The notes below the pieces were generated by a model. The model made no database searches, was not told the origin of the DNA, and worked only from the letters and a program-made list of their open reading frames with translations. Position numbers and translations under genes: made by a program. This document shows positions 16,428-25,902 of a DNA stretch of 64,000 nt, one piece after another. The stretch lies in NCBI RefSeq assembly GCF_030549525.1, contig NZ_CP130831.1, positions 2,257,501 to 2,321,500 of the forward strand. The letters run 5' to 3'. The stretch comes from Stenotrophomonas sp. 704A1. GTDB lineage: Bacteria > Pseudomonadota > Gammaproteobacteria > Xanthomonadales > Xanthomonadaceae. The stretch's first letter is position 1. Every line of letters starts with the position of its first letter.

Positions 16428-17311
16428 GCGGCCACCCCACGCTGCTTGAGAATGCGTTCGAGGAAGAACTCGACGCCACCACGGGGTTCGGTCGGGGCCT
16501 GCCAGCGGGCGGTGCGGCGGGCGATCTCGGTGATCGCCAGCGCGGCCGGGCTGGACGGGTAGGCCTTCACCACCGGCTGCTGGCGCTGCACCGACAGGCG
16601 CAGCCAGTCATCCTGCGGCACGCAGCCCAGGTAGTTCAGCGAGACATCGGCCAGGAACTTCTCGCAGACGCGGGTCAGCTTCTCATACAGCACGCGCCCT
16701 TCGTTGGGGTCGCGCACCATGTTGGCCACCACCTGGATGCGGTCCACGCCGCGTTCGCGCGACAGCACCTTGATCAGCGCGTAGGCGTCGGTGATCGAGG
16801 CCGGCTCGTCGCAGACCACCACCACGGTGTCCTGCGCGGCCTGGCAGAAGGTCAGCACGCCGTCATTGATGCCGGCGGCGGTGTCCACCACCATGATGTC
16901 CAGCTCGCGTTCCAGTTCGGAGAACACGTTGACCAGGCCGACGTGCTCGGCCGGGGCCAGTTCGGCCATGTGCCGGCGACCGGACGCGGCCGGCACCACC
17001 AGCACGCCGTTGGGGCCCTCGATGATCACATCGTCCAGGCTGCAGCGTCCGGCGACCAGGTCGGCCAGGGTGTTGGTGGGGTTCAGGCCCAGGATCACAT
17101 CGATGTTGGCCAGGCCCAGGTCGGCGTCGAGCAGCAGCGTGCGCTTGCCCATGCCGGCCAGCGCCACGGCCAGGTTGGCCGACACGTTGGTCTTGCCCAC
17201 GCCGCCCTTGCCGCCGGTCACGGCGATCGTGCGCACAGGGCCCAGCGGCTCGCTGCGGGTGGCCGACAGCGGGAAGGTGGTGGTCAGCTTGGCGTACTCA
17301 CGCGACGGCAT
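16424..17311 (-). CDS. flhG: Flagellar number regulator FlhG (FleN)
   Basis: 295 residues of the MinD/ParA ATPase family: Walker A KGGVGKTN at about 34-41, Walker A' LLLDADLGLANID, Walker B IMVVDTAAG. A C-terminal amphipathic stretch (VEFFLERILKQR) could serve for membrane contact, as in MinD-like proteins. In polar flagellates FlhG limits flagellum number by restraining FlhF and, as FleN, the activator FleQ, which is encoded at 36787. The start overlaps the end of flhF by 14 bases and the stop overlaps fliA by 4. Confidence 0.97.
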   Translation of the reverse strand: MPSREYAKLTTTFPLSATRSEPLGPVRTIAVTGGKGGVGKTNVSANLAVALAGMGKRTLLLDADLGLANIDVILGLNPTNTLADLVAGRCSLDDVIIEGPNGVLVVPAASGRRHMAELAPAEHVGLVNVFSELERELDIMVVDTAAGINDGVLTFCQAAQDTVVVVCDEPASITDAYALIKVLSRERGVDRIQVVANMVRDPNEGRVLYEKLTRVCEKFLADVSLNYLGCVPQDDWLRLSVQRQQPVVKAYPSSPAALAITEIARRTARWQAPTEPRGGVEFFLERILKQRGVAA

Positions 17312-18947
17312 GGTTCAACTCCGGGTTGCAGGGCATATCGGCCGCGCGGCGCAAATCTTCAAGGCGAAGTACAAGATTGGCTGCACTGGCGCGGTGCAGG
17401 TCGTCCGGGACGTCCTGGCCGTCGGTCACCCAGGTGATCGGCAGCTTGTGGTCCACCGCCACCGACAGGGCGTTGCCGAAGCGGCCGGTCTCGTCCAGCT
17501 TGCTCAGCACCAGGCCCTGCAGGTTGGCCGCGCCGAAGCGGCGCACCACCTCGTCCATGTCGCCGAAGCTGGTGTTGGCCGGCAGTACCAGCAGGGTGCG
17601 GACCTGGCGGGCCGCGCGCAGCCACTGCAGCTGGGCAGCCAGCGCGCGGTCGCGCGGGCCGAGGCCGGCGGTGTCGATCAGCACCAGCTTGTAGTCCTTC
17701 AGGCGTTCCAGCAGCTGGTCCAGGTCGGTGCCGCTGTTGGCCTCGTGCACCGCGATGCCGAGCTGGCGGCCGTAACCGTACAGCTGTTCGCGGGCGCCGA
17801 TGCGCAGGGTATCGGTGGTGACCAGCGCGACATCGCGGGCGGCATGGGCTTCGGCGAAGCGCGAGGCCAGCTTGGCGATGGTGGTGGTCTTGCCGGCACC
17901 GGTGGGGCCGACCAGGGCGATGACGCCGCCTTCTTCCATCGGATCGACCGGCGCGATCGGCAGCTTGCGCGAGATCAGCCCCAGCATCAGGCCGCGGCCA
18001 CGGTGGGCCTCGGTCTCCGGCGGAATCTGCATGGCCACGTCGCGGGCGATGCCGGCGTCGAAGCCGTACTCGTCCATCAGGTCCAGCGCGGTGGCGCGCA
18101 CCGGGCAGCCACGCAGGCGCTCGTCGGTGAAGCGGTTCATCTCGCGCTCGATCACCTGGCGCATGCCGGCCACTTCCTGGCGCAGGTGGCGGATCTCGGC
18201 GTCATCCGGCGCGACCAGGGTCAATGCGGGGGCCACGGCCAGGGCCGGCAGCGGCGCCGGCGCGGCCTCGACCGCAGCGGCGGCGACCGTGGCGGCAGCG
18301 ACCGGCACCGTCTCCAGGTCCGGCGCCGGCGCAGCAGCGGCTGCCATGGCCATCGGCAACGGCGGCGGTGCAGCGGCGATCGGTGCGGCGGTGTCTTCCA
18401 GCGGCGGATCGATCTGGAAACGGGCGCGGTTGATAGCGGCCGGCGCGACCGTCGCAGCGGCGGCCGGCGGGGCCACGATGGCCTCGGCGAACGGCGCGAA
18501 GATCTGTTCGGGCAGCGTCGATTCATTGACGGCGGCGCGGGCCAGGGTGGCGGCAAAGCCGGTGCTGCCGCGGGTCGGCACGATCTCGTCGGCGCTGTCC
18601 AGGGTGCGGCCGGTGGCGCCCACCGCGGCGCGGGCGAGGGCGGCGACCGCCGACGTGGTCGCGGCGACCGGCTCGGCGGCGGGGGTGCTGCTGCGGCGGC
18701 GGGTGACGGCAGCGATCACGGCATCGGCAGCGGTGCGCGGCTTCGGCGGCGGCGGCGGGGCCACCTCGCGGCGCGAGGCTTCCAGGGCGCGCTGCACGGC
18801 GCTCTCATCGTAGTTGGCGGCAGCGACGATCTCGATGCCTTCCTCGATCCGGCGGTTGGACAGGATCACGGCGTCGGGGCCGTGCTCCTTGCGCACCAGG
18901 TTCATGGCCGAACGCATGTCGGCGGCGACGAATCGTTTGATTTTCAT
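17298..18947 (-). CDS. flhF: Flagellar placement GTPase FlhF
   Basis: 549 residues from the ATG at 18947 (MKIKRFVAADMRSAMNLV), the standard FlhF N-terminus; open frame upstream has no family match. A long Ala/Pro/Val-rich middle region (about 65-245) is followed by the SRP-type NG domains, with P-loop GPTGAGKTTTIAKLA, VTTDTLRIGAREQL, and DTAGLGPRD. FlhF marks the pole where the flagellum is built and recruits early basal-body parts. Lies 145 nt after flhA; that gap shows no clear promoter or terminator. Confidence 0.97.
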   Translation of the reverse strand: MKIKRFVAADMRSAMNLVRKEHGPDAVILSNRRIEEGIEIVAAANYDESAVQRALEASRREVAPPPPPKPRTAADAVIAAVTRRRSSTPAAEPVAATTSAVAALARAAVGATGRTLDSADEIVPTRGSTGFAATLARAAVNESTLPEQIFAPFAEAIVAPPAAAATVAPAAINRARFQIDPPLEDTAAPIAAAPPPLPMAMAAAAAPAPDLETVPVAAATVAAAAVEAAPAPLPALAVAPALTLVAPDDAEIRHLRQEVAGMRQVIEREMNRFTDERLRGCPVRATALDLMDEYGFDAGIARDVAMQIPPETEAHRGRGLMLGLISRKLPIAPVDPMEEGGVIALVGPTGAGKTTTIAKLASRFAEAHAARDVALVTTDTLRIGAREQLYGYGRQLGIAVHEANSGTDLDQLLERLKDYKLVLIDTAGLGPRDRALAAQLQWLRAARQVRTLLVLPANTSFGDMDEVVRRFGAANLQGLVLSKLDETGRFGNALSVAVDHKLPITWVTDGQDVPDDLHRASAANLVLRLEDLRRAADMPCNPELNHAVA

Positions 18948-19092
18948 GCTGTGGTCACGGGACGAAGTCGGCGGAGTGGCGGTCGGAGAACGCGGGTGGT
19001 CGGTGGTCTGCACGGTTCGGGTTCCCCTTGGAATCTGTCGGTTGCTGCGTTGTGGAGGTGGTGTCTGTTTTCTGGCGCGTCGGGAGGCGGCG

Positions 19093-21192
19093 TCAGCTGA
19101 TCGTTCCGACCAGCTTCAGGCGCTTGTCTTCCGGCACCTCGCTGTAGGCCAGGACCGACAGCGACGGGACGCTGTGGCGGACCAGGCGGGCCAGCGCGGA
19201 ACGCACCGGGCCCGGCACCAGCACCACCGCCGGCTCGTTCCTGGCTTCCTGCTTGCTGACACATTCGGCCAGGCTCTGGTGCAGTCGCTCAGCGAGTCCG
19301 GGTTCCAGCGCGGCGCCGTTGCCCTGCGTGGACTCCTGCAAGACACGTTCCAATTGCGGGTTGAGGGTGAACACCGGCAGCTCCGCCGACATTCCGGCGA
19401 TCTCCTGCACGATGAAGCGGCCCAGCGCGGTGCGCACCGCCGCGGTCAGCGTGGCCGGGTCCTGGCTGTGCGCGGCGTGTTCGACCAGCGCCTCGGCGAT
19501 CTTGCGCAGCTGGCGGATCGGAATGCGCTCGATCAGCAGGTTCTGCAGGACGCGCACCACCGCCGACAGCGGCAGCGCCTTGGGCGTCAGATCTTCGACG
19601 AGCTTGGGGGCACTCTTGGCCAGGTTGGCCAGCAGGTGCTGCACTTCCTCGTGGCCCAGCAGTTCCGGGGCATGCTCGCGGATCAGGTGCGACAGATGGG
19701 TGGCAACCACCGTGGCCGGGTCGACCACGGTGTAGCCCATGGTTTCCGCCTGGGCACGCTGGTGCGGCTGGATCCAGGTGGCGTCCAGGCCGAAGGCCGG
19801 GTCCTTGCCGGCGATGCCTTCCAGCGGGCCGAGCGCGCTGCCCGGGTCCAGCGCCAGTTCGCGGTCCGGATGGATGTCGGCGGTGGCCACCGGCACGCCA
19901 TGCACCAGCACCCGGTAGCCATTGGCCGGCAGTTCCAGGTTGTCGCGGATGTGCACAGAAGGAATCAGGAAGCCTACGTCCTGGGTCAGCTTGCGGCGCA
20001 CGCCCTTGATGCGTGCCATCAGCTCGCCGCCCTGGTTGCTGTCCACCAGCGGAATCAGCCGATAGCCCACTTCCAGGCCCAGCGGGTCGACCGGGCGCAG
20101 TTCGTCCCAGCTCAGTTCGGCGGTGGCCGCCGGCGCGGCGGGGCGGCCCAGCGCATTCAATGCAGCGGCGTCATTGGCGGCTGCATCGGCAGCCGGCGCC
20201 TGGCCCTTGCGGTACAGCTTCCAGGCGATGAAACCGAGGATCGCCGCCAGCGTCAGGAAAGCGACGTTGGGCATGCCCGGCACCAGGCCGACCAGGCCCA
20301 GGATGCCGGCGGTGATGGCCAGCGCGCGGTACTGGCCGAACACCTGGCCGGTCATGGCCTGGGCCATGTCCTGCGAGCGCGAGGCGCGGGTGACCAGCAT
20401 CGCCACGGCGCTGGACACCAGCAGGGCAGGCAGCTGCGCCACCAGGCCGTCACCGATGGACAGCAGGGTATAGGTGGCGGCGGCATCGCCGAACGGCATG
20501 CCATGCTGCAGCACGCCCACGGCCAGGCCGCCGAGCATGTTGATGAACAGGATCAGGATGCCGGCGATGGCGTCGCCGCGGATGAACTTGCTGGCGCCGT
20601 CCATCGCGCCGTAGAAGTCGGCTTCCTCGCGGACTTCCTCGCGGCGAAGCTTGGCTTCCTCACGCGTCAGCAGGCCGGCGTTGAGATCGGCGTCGATCGC
20701 CATCTGCTTGCCGGGCATGGCGTCCAGGATGAAGCGCGCGGTCACTTCCGAGACGCGGCCGGCGCCCTTGGTGATGACCACGAAGTTGATGATGGTGAGG
20801 ATCGCGAACACCACGATGCCGACCGCGTAGTTGCCGCCGATCACGAACTCGCCGAAGGCGGCGATGACCTTGCCGGCCGCGTCGTGGCCGTTCTGGCCAT
20901 TGAGCAGGATGACGCGGGTCGAGGCCACGTTCAGCGCCAGCCGCAGCATCGTGGTGATCAGCAGCACGATCGGGAAGATGGTGAAGTCCAGCGGCCGTTT
21001 CACGTACACCACCGCCAGCAGCACCATCAGCGAGATGGCGATGTTGAAGGTGAACAGCGCATCCAGCACCGGTGCGGCCAGCGGCACCACGACCATCGCC
21101 AGCAGCGCCAGCACGATCAGCGGGGCGCCAAGACCCTGGCGGATCATCTCCAGCGCACGGCGGGTGTTGAACGCGGGGGCCTGCGCGCTCAT
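19093..21192 (-). CDS. flhA: Flagellar type III export protein FlhA
   Basis: 699 residues, full length. Eight hydrophobic segments fill about residues 20-325, including the FHIPEP-family region (RLALNVASTRVILL, GRVSEVTARFILDAMPGKQMAID). The large cytoplasmic domain (about 355-699) forms the nonameric ring that docks chaperone-substrate complexes. The start overlaps the end of flhB by 4 bases. Core of the proton-driven export gate with FlhB, FliP, FliQ and FliR. Confidence 0.98.
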   Translation of the reverse strand: MSAQAPAFNTRRALEMIRQGLGAPLIVLALLAMVVVPLAAPVLDALFTFNIAISLMVLLAVVYVKRPLDFTIFPIVLLITTMLRLALNVASTRVILLNGQNGHDAAGKVIAAFGEFVIGGNYAVGIVVFAILTIINFVVITKGAGRVSEVTARFILDAMPGKQMAIDADLNAGLLTREEAKLRREEVREEADFYGAMDGASKFIRGDAIAGILILFINMLGGLAVGVLQHGMPFGDAAATYTLLSIGDGLVAQLPALLVSSAVAMLVTRASRSQDMAQAMTGQVFGQYRALAITAGILGLVGLVPGMPNVAFLTLAAILGFIAWKLYRKGQAPAADAAANDAAALNALGRPAAPAATAELSWDELRPVDPLGLEVGYRLIPLVDSNQGGELMARIKGVRRKLTQDVGFLIPSVHIRDNLELPANGYRVLVHGVPVATADIHPDRELALDPGSALGPLEGIAGKDPAFGLDATWIQPHQRAQAETMGYTVVDPATVVATHLSHLIREHAPELLGHEEVQHLLANLAKSAPKLVEDLTPKALPLSAVVRVLQNLLIERIPIRQLRKIAEALVEHAAHSQDPATLTAAVRTALGRFIVQEIAGMSAELPVFTLNPQLERVLQESTQGNGAALEPGLAERLHQSLAECVSKQEARNEPAVVLVPGPVRSALARLVRHSVPSLSVLAYSEVPEDKRLKLVGTIS

Positions 21193-22319
21193 GGGCGGCC
21201 CCCATTGCCGAATTCATCCACGGCGATCTGCGGTGCGGACGGCATCGGGCCGCTCCGCCAGCTGCGCAGCTGGTAGACGTAGGACAGGACCTGGGCGACG
21301 GCTGAATACAGTCTCACGGGGATTTCCTTGCCGAGTTGGCCTTCCCGATACAAGGCGCGTGCCAAAGGCGGGGCGGAGACGATGGCGACCTTGTTGCCGT
21401 CGGCCACTTCACGGATGCGCAGCGCGGTTTCATCCACCCCCAGCGCCACCACGGTCGGGGCGTTCATGGCCCCGCCCTCGTACTTCAGGGCCACCGCGTA
21501 GTGGGTGGGGTTGACCACCACCACGTCGGCGCTGGGCACCGCCTCCATCATCCGGCGGTTGGCCATCTGCTGCTGCAGCTGGCGGATGCGGCCCTTCACC
21601 TCGGGGCTGCCTTCACTTTCCTTCATTTCCCGGCGCAGCTCTTCACGGGTCATCTTCAGCTTGCGCATCCAGTTCCAGCGCTGGTAAGGCGCATCGATGG
21701 CCGCCAGCACCAGCATGGCGCCGGCGGTGGCCAGCAGCAGCTTCAGGGTGAAGCCCAGGCCATCGGCGATGGCCGTTTCCAGTGGCTGGTGGATCAGCCC
21801 GCGCAGCGTGTTGAACCCGGTCCAGACCACCAGGCCGGCGGCCACGCCGACAAACGCGATGCGCAGCAGCGACTTGGCGAACTCGGCCACCGCCTCGGCG
21901 CCGTACAGGCGCTTGAGGCCGGACATCGGGTTCAGGCGGTTGATGTCGGGCAGCAATGCCTTCTGCGACCAGCGCAGGCCGCCCATCAGCAGCGGCGCGA
22001 CGAAGCTGGCCAGCAGGCAGACCAGCACCAGCGGGGCGATCGCCCAGGTCAGCTGCAGCAGCAGGTCGCCGAAGTGGCCGAACAGTTCCTTCGGGTTCTG
22101 GCGCAGGCTCTGCGGCGGGCTCAGGGCCTGCTTCATCCAGGCCGTGGCACCGCTGGTCATCGAAGCGCTGGTGGCCATCACCGCGATCACCCCGGCGCCG
22201 AACACGGCGGCCGTGCCCAGTTCACGCGAGCGCGGCAGGTTGCCCTGTTCACGGGCGTCGCGCAGGCGCTTTTCGGTTGGCTGTTCGGTCTTTTCGCCTG
22301 CGTCTTCGTTCTCGGACAT
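21189..22319 (-). CDS. flhB: Flagellar type III export protein FlhB (substrate-specificity switch)
   Basis: 376 residues from the ATG at 22319 (MSENEDAGEKTEQPTEKRL), the usual FlhB start, which is also the first ATG after the predicted sigma-54 start site. Four membrane helices, then the cytoplasmic domain with the self-cleavage motif NPTH in VVVNPTHYAVALKY (near residue 270). Cleavage after Asn lets the export gate change from hook to filament substrates. First gene of the flhB-flhA-flhF-flhG-fliA run. Confidence 0.98.
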   Translation of the reverse strand: MSENEDAGEKTEQPTEKRLRDAREQGNLPRSRELGTAAVFGAGVIAVMATSASMTSGATAWMKQALSPPQSLRQNPKELFGHFGDLLLQLTWAIAPLVLVCLLASFVAPLLMGGLRWSQKALLPDINRLNPMSGLKRLYGAEAVAEFAKSLLRIAFVGVAAGLVVWTGFNTLRGLIHQPLETAIADGLGFTLKLLLATAGAMLVLAAIDAPYQRWNWMRKLKMTREELRREMKESEGSPEVKGRIRQLQQQMANRRMMEAVPSADVVVVNPTHYAVALKYEGGAMNAPTVVALGVDETALRIREVADGNKVAIVSAPPLARALYREGQLGKEIPVRLYSAVAQVLSYVYQLRSWRSGPMPSAPQIAVDEFGNGGRP

Positions 22320-22353
22320 CACGGGCACTGCGGCTGGGGTTGCCGGGGTGCAT

Positions 22354-22367
22354 GCAAGAAGTGTTCC
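22354..22367 (-). promoter_or_regulatory. Sigma-54 promoter of flhB
   Basis: The minus strand reads CGGAACACTTCTTGCA, with GG and GC exactly 10 bases apart and a full TTGCA -12 box. Predicted start near 22342 gives a short leader of about 23 nt to the flhB ATG. Confidence 0.75.
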
Positions 22368-22423
22368 GTGATGCGGCCCATTGCAGGCCGCGCCGGCCGG
22401 CCGCCGCACGTGGCCCGGCGGCG

Positions 22424-24556
22424 TTACCGGGCGGGATCGTCCGTCGGCGGGTTCTGTGCCAGCTCCACCCGCGGCCGCGGCAGGTCGTGCAGCTGCATGA
22501 AACGGGCGGCGTCGACCGGGCGGCCCAGCAGGTAGCCCTGCAGGTAGTCGCAGCCCAGCCGCTCCAGGTACGCGCGCTGGGCAGCGGTTTCCACGCCCTC
22601 GGCCACGATGTCCATGTCCAGCGCATGGCCCAGCGCCACGATCGCCGACACGATCACCACGTCCTCGGCGCTGTGCTCCAGGTCGCGGACGAAGGCGTGA
22701 TCGATCTTGATCTCGGTGGCCGGCAGGCGCTTCAGGTACAGCAGGCTGGAGTAGCCGGTGCCGAAGTCGTCGATGGAGATACCCACGCCCAGCGCCGAGA
22801 AACTCTGCAGCAGCCGCAGGCTGGTATCGGTATCGCGCATCACCGCGCTTTCCGTGATTTCCAGCACCAGGTTGCGGGGCGCGATGCCGTGCCGTTCGAT
22901 CACCTCGCGCACGTCCTGCAGCAGGTGCGGGGAACTGAACTGCACCGGCGACAGGTTCACCGACATCGACCAGCCGTCATGGCCGGCGTCATGCCAGCGC
23001 CGCAGCTGCTGGCAGGCCTGGTCCAGCGCCCAGCGTCCGATCTCGTTGATGGCGCCGCTGCGCTCGGCCAGGCGGATGAAGCGGTCCGGCGGGATCAGGC
23101 CATGTTCGGGGTGGCGCCAGCGGATCAGCGCTTCGGCACCGGCAACCTTCTGCGTGGCCACGCGGATCTTCGGCTGGTAGTGCAGGAACAGCTGCTCGCC
23201 ACCGATCGCGCGGCGCAGGTCGGCCAGCAGCCGGAACTGCTGCTCGGCGCTGTCGTTCATCCAGTCGGCGAACATCACGAAGGCGTTGCGGCCCGATTCC
23301 TTGGCCTGGTACATCGCCGCATCGGCGAAGGCCATCAGCTGGCGTTCGCTGGCGGCGTGGTCCGGGCAGATCGCCACGCCAATGCTGGCGGTCACCTGCA
23401 GTTCGTTGTCCGGCAGCAGCGGGCCGCTGCCGACCGCCTGCAGGATGCGCCGTGCCAGGGTCGGCAGGTCCTCGTCGTTCTCGATGCGCACCACCATCAC
23501 GAATTCGTCGCCGCCCAGGCGGGCCAGCAGGTCATGGGGGCGCAGCAGCTGGCGGGTGCGCTCGGCCACGGCGACCAGCAGCGCATCGCCGGCCTGGTGG
23601 CCGTAGGCATCATTGACCTGCTTGAAGCCGTCCAGGTCCATGAACATCACCGCGAAGCGGCTGCCGCCCTGTTCGGCCTCGGCCAGCGCCTGCACGATGC
23701 GCCGCTGCAGCAGCAGGCGGTTCGGCAGGCGGGTGAGCGGGTCGTGCAGCGCGGCCTGGGTCAGTTCCTGCTGGGCGTCGGTCAGCGAGGTGCTCAGCAT
23801 CGAATTGCGCAGGCGCAGCAGCTGCGACTCCACCCGCTGGTCCAGCCAGGACACCACCAGGACCACGGCCAGGATGGCCACCGTCAGCAGCACCACCAGG
23901 ATCGCCAGCCAGTCGTTCTGCAGGCCATCGCCCACCGCCGCGCCGCAGACGCTGCCTTCGGGAAAGCGCGCGGCGGCCATGCCGGTGTAGTGCATGCCGA
24001 CGATGGCCAGGCCGAGCAGGCCGGCTGCCGCCAGCCGGTCGCCGCTGCGGGTGTGCTGGGCGCGCAGGCGGAACGCTACGTACAGTGCGGTCCACGACGC
24101 CGCCACCGCGACCAGCAGCGACAGCAACAGCCAGCCCAGGTGGTAATCGATGCCCGGCTGCATGCGCATCGCCGCCATGCCCACGTAGTGCATGGCGGCG
24201 ATGCCGCTGCCCATCAACAGGGCGCCGCCGGCCAGCCGCGGGTGGGGCAGGGTGCGCAGCGATACCAGCCACAGCGCGAACACCGATGAAGCGATGGCCA
24301 GGGCCAGCGACAGCAGGGTGATCGGCAGGTCGTAGCCCAGCGCGATGGGAAGGTCGAAGGCGAGCATGCCGATGAAGTGCATCGACCAGATGCCCAGGCC
24401 TATCGCGAAGCCGCCCCCCAGGCGCCACCACCAGGTGGCCCCTTTGCCGGGTGCGGTGACCGTGCGCCCGGCCATGGCCAGCGCGGTATACGAGGCCAGT
24501 ACCGCAACCAGCAGCGAGGTGGCCACCAACCACGGGTTGTACGTGCCTACCAGCAT
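22424..24556 (-). CDS. Membrane c-di-GMP enzyme with MHYT, GGDEF and EAL domains
   Basis: 710 residues. The N-terminal 240 residues have about seven membrane helices with three MHYT-type signatures (SMHFIGM, AMHYVGM, GMHYTGM), a proposed metal- or gas-sensing module. The GGDEF domain has an intact active site (ARLGGDEFVMV) and the EAL domain keeps EALIRW, the DDFGTGYSS loop and QGYLLG, so both synthesis and hydrolysis are possible. It sits between flhB and fliR on the same strand but separated by gaps of 104 and 164 nt, so it may be an independent unit. With ycgR and the PilZ protein it brings c-di-GMP control into this locus. Confidence 0.95.
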   Translation of the reverse strand: MLVGTYNPWLVATSLLVAVLASYTALAMAGRTVTAPGKGATWWWRLGGGFAIGLGIWSMHFIGMLAFDLPIALGYDLPITLLSLALAIASSVFALWLVSLRTLPHPRLAGGALLMGSGIAAMHYVGMAAMRMQPGIDYHLGWLLLSLLVAVAASWTALYVAFRLRAQHTRSGDRLAAAGLLGLAIVGMHYTGMAAARFPEGSVCGAAVGDGLQNDWLAILVVLLTVAILAVVLVVSWLDQRVESQLLRLRNSMLSTSLTDAQQELTQAALHDPLTRLPNRLLLQRRIVQALAEAEQGGSRFAVMFMDLDGFKQVNDAYGHQAGDALLVAVAERTRQLLRPHDLLARLGGDEFVMVVRIENDEDLPTLARRILQAVGSGPLLPDNELQVTASIGVAICPDHAASERQLMAFADAAMYQAKESGRNAFVMFADWMNDSAEQQFRLLADLRRAIGGEQLFLHYQPKIRVATQKVAGAEALIRWRHPEHGLIPPDRFIRLAERSGAINEIGRWALDQACQQLRRWHDAGHDGWSMSVNLSPVQFSSPHLLQDVREVIERHGIAPRNLVLEITESAVMRDTDTSLRLLQSFSALGVGISIDDFGTGYSSLLYLKRLPATEIKIDHAFVRDLEHSAEDVVIVSAIVALGHALDMDIVAEGVETAAQRAYLERLGCDYLQGYLLGRPVDAARFMQLHDLPRPRVELAQNPPTDDPAR

Positions 24557-24720
24557 TCGTCAGTCTCCCGGACCTGCCTGTCAACGGAAAAACCACGGTG
24601 GGGCATGCATAAGGCGGGCGGCCAGCACGGCCGCCGGGTGCAGCGTCCCCCCGGTCGCTGCGCATTCACTCTAACGCGCGCCCGGGGGGGGACGGCAAGC
24701 AGCAGGGCGTGATGACCGCG

Positions 24721-25512
24721 TCAGCGGGTCACCGCATCGGATGCCTGGAAGGCCGCGTCGAACAGGCGCTGCACCGGCGGCCCCATTTCGCCCGCCAGCA
24801 GGGTGAGCAGGAACAGGCCCAGCAGCAGCGAGACCGGCAGGCCCAGCTGGATCGGATTGAGCGCCGGCGCCGCGCGCGCAAGCACGCCGAAGGCCAGGTT
24901 CACCGCCAGCATCGCCACGGTGAGCGGGATGGCCAGGGTCAGGGCGCCGCGCAACACGGTCAGCAGGAACGTGGGCGCAATGCTGAAGAAGGCGTGCGGA
25001 TCGGGCAGCGGCGCCCCGATCGGCAGTGCCCGGTAGCTGTCCACCACCAGCGAGATCAGTGCCAGGTGGCCATTGGCGGTGAAGAACAGCAGCCCGAACA
25101 GCAGGTAGAACCACTGCCCGATGACACCGGACGTGCCGCCACGCAACGGGTCGCTCATCTGCGCGAAGGCCAGGCCGGTACCCTGCGCGACCAGTTCGCC
25201 GGCCATGGCGCCGGCCTCGAACACCAGCCGCAGCATGAAACCGATGGCCACGCCGATGGCCAGTTCGCGGGCGATGGTCAGCACGGTGGCGGCGTCGAAC
25301 CCGGTCCAGTCCGGTACCGGCGGCAGCAGCGGGGCCAGCGCGATGGCCAGCGTGCCGGCCAGCACCACGCGGACCCGGCCGGGCACCGCGCGGGTGCCGA
25401 TCATCGGCATTGCCATGGCCACCGCGCCGATGCGCAGCATGGTCCACAGCACGGTGCCGATCATGCCGAAGGCCTGCAGGCCGTCGGCGGCCATCTGGGT
25501 GGCGGCGTCCAT
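24721..25512 (-). CDS. fliR: Flagellar type III export gate protein FliR
   Basis: 263 residues with about six hydrophobic segments and family sequence such as RVRVVLAGTLAIALAP, ELAIGVAIGFMLRLVFEAG and GQWFYLLFGLLFF. One FliR joins five FliP and four FliQ in the export pore. It is the last gene of the fli export run, 13 nt after fliQ. The 164-nt stretch after it (24557-24720) contains GC-rich partial hairpins but no clear terminator. Confidence 0.96.
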   Translation of the reverse strand: MDAATQMAADGLQAFGMIGTVLWTMLRIGAVAMAMPMIGTRAVPGRVRVVLAGTLAIALAPLLPPVPDWTGFDAATVLTIARELAIGVAIGFMLRLVFEAGAMAGELVAQGTGLAFAQMSDPLRGGTSGVIGQWFYLLFGLLFFTANGHLALISLVVDSYRALPIGAPLPDPHAFFSIAPTFLLTVLRGALTLAIPLTVAMLAVNLAFGVLARAAPALNPIQLGLPVSLLLGLFLLTLLAGEMGPPVQRLFDAAFQASDAVTR

Positions 25513-25525
25513 CGAAGCGCGCGTC

Positions 25526-25795
25526 CTAGCCGATCAGGTGGGGAATGCGCTGGAACAGCAGCGTGGTGAATTCCACCAGGTGGCCGATCAGCAGGCTGCC
25601 CAGCGCGAACAGCACGGCGGTCAGCGCGGCGGCCTTGGCGACGAAGGCGATGGTGGGTTCGTTCAGCTGGGTGGCTGCCTGCACCACGCCGACCACCACG
25701 CCAACCACCAGCACGGTGAGCAGCAGCGGGCCGGCCACCCACAACACGGTGATCAGGCCACCACGCAGTTCGGTCAGGGCAAGTTCGGGAGTCAT
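25526..25795 (-). CDS. fliQ: Flagellar type III export gate protein FliQ
   Basis: 89 residues, the family size, with two long membrane helices (about 13-38 and 50-75) and the signature GVVQAATQLNEPTIAFVAK. Part of the FliP-FliQ-FliR pore. It is separated from fliP by a 107-nt spacer holding two REP palindromes, unusual for an otherwise overlapping operon. Confidence 0.97.
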   Translation of the reverse strand: MTPELALTELRGGLITVLWVAGPLLLTVLVVGVVVGVVQAATQLNEPTIAFVAKAAALTAVLFALGSLLIGHLVEFTTLLFQRIPHLIG

Positions 25796-25808
25796 CGTTG
25801 TTCCATGG

Positions 25809-25865
25809 GTAGCGCCGGGTCACACCCGGCAACAAGTGTTCGGTAGTGCCGGGCCCTGCCCGGCG
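25809..25865 (-). repeat. REP/SMAG pair between fliP and fliQ
   Basis: Two direct GTAG-headed palindromes at 25809-25830 and 25843-25865 (GTAGCGCCGGGTCACACCCG and GTAGTGCCGGGCCCTGCCCG). They fill the intercistronic gap and could tune relative levels of fliP and fliQ mRNA. Confidence 0.85.
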
Positions 25866-25902
25866 ACTGGACCCGCCTGCCTCTCGATCACGCCGGATTG
25901 AT

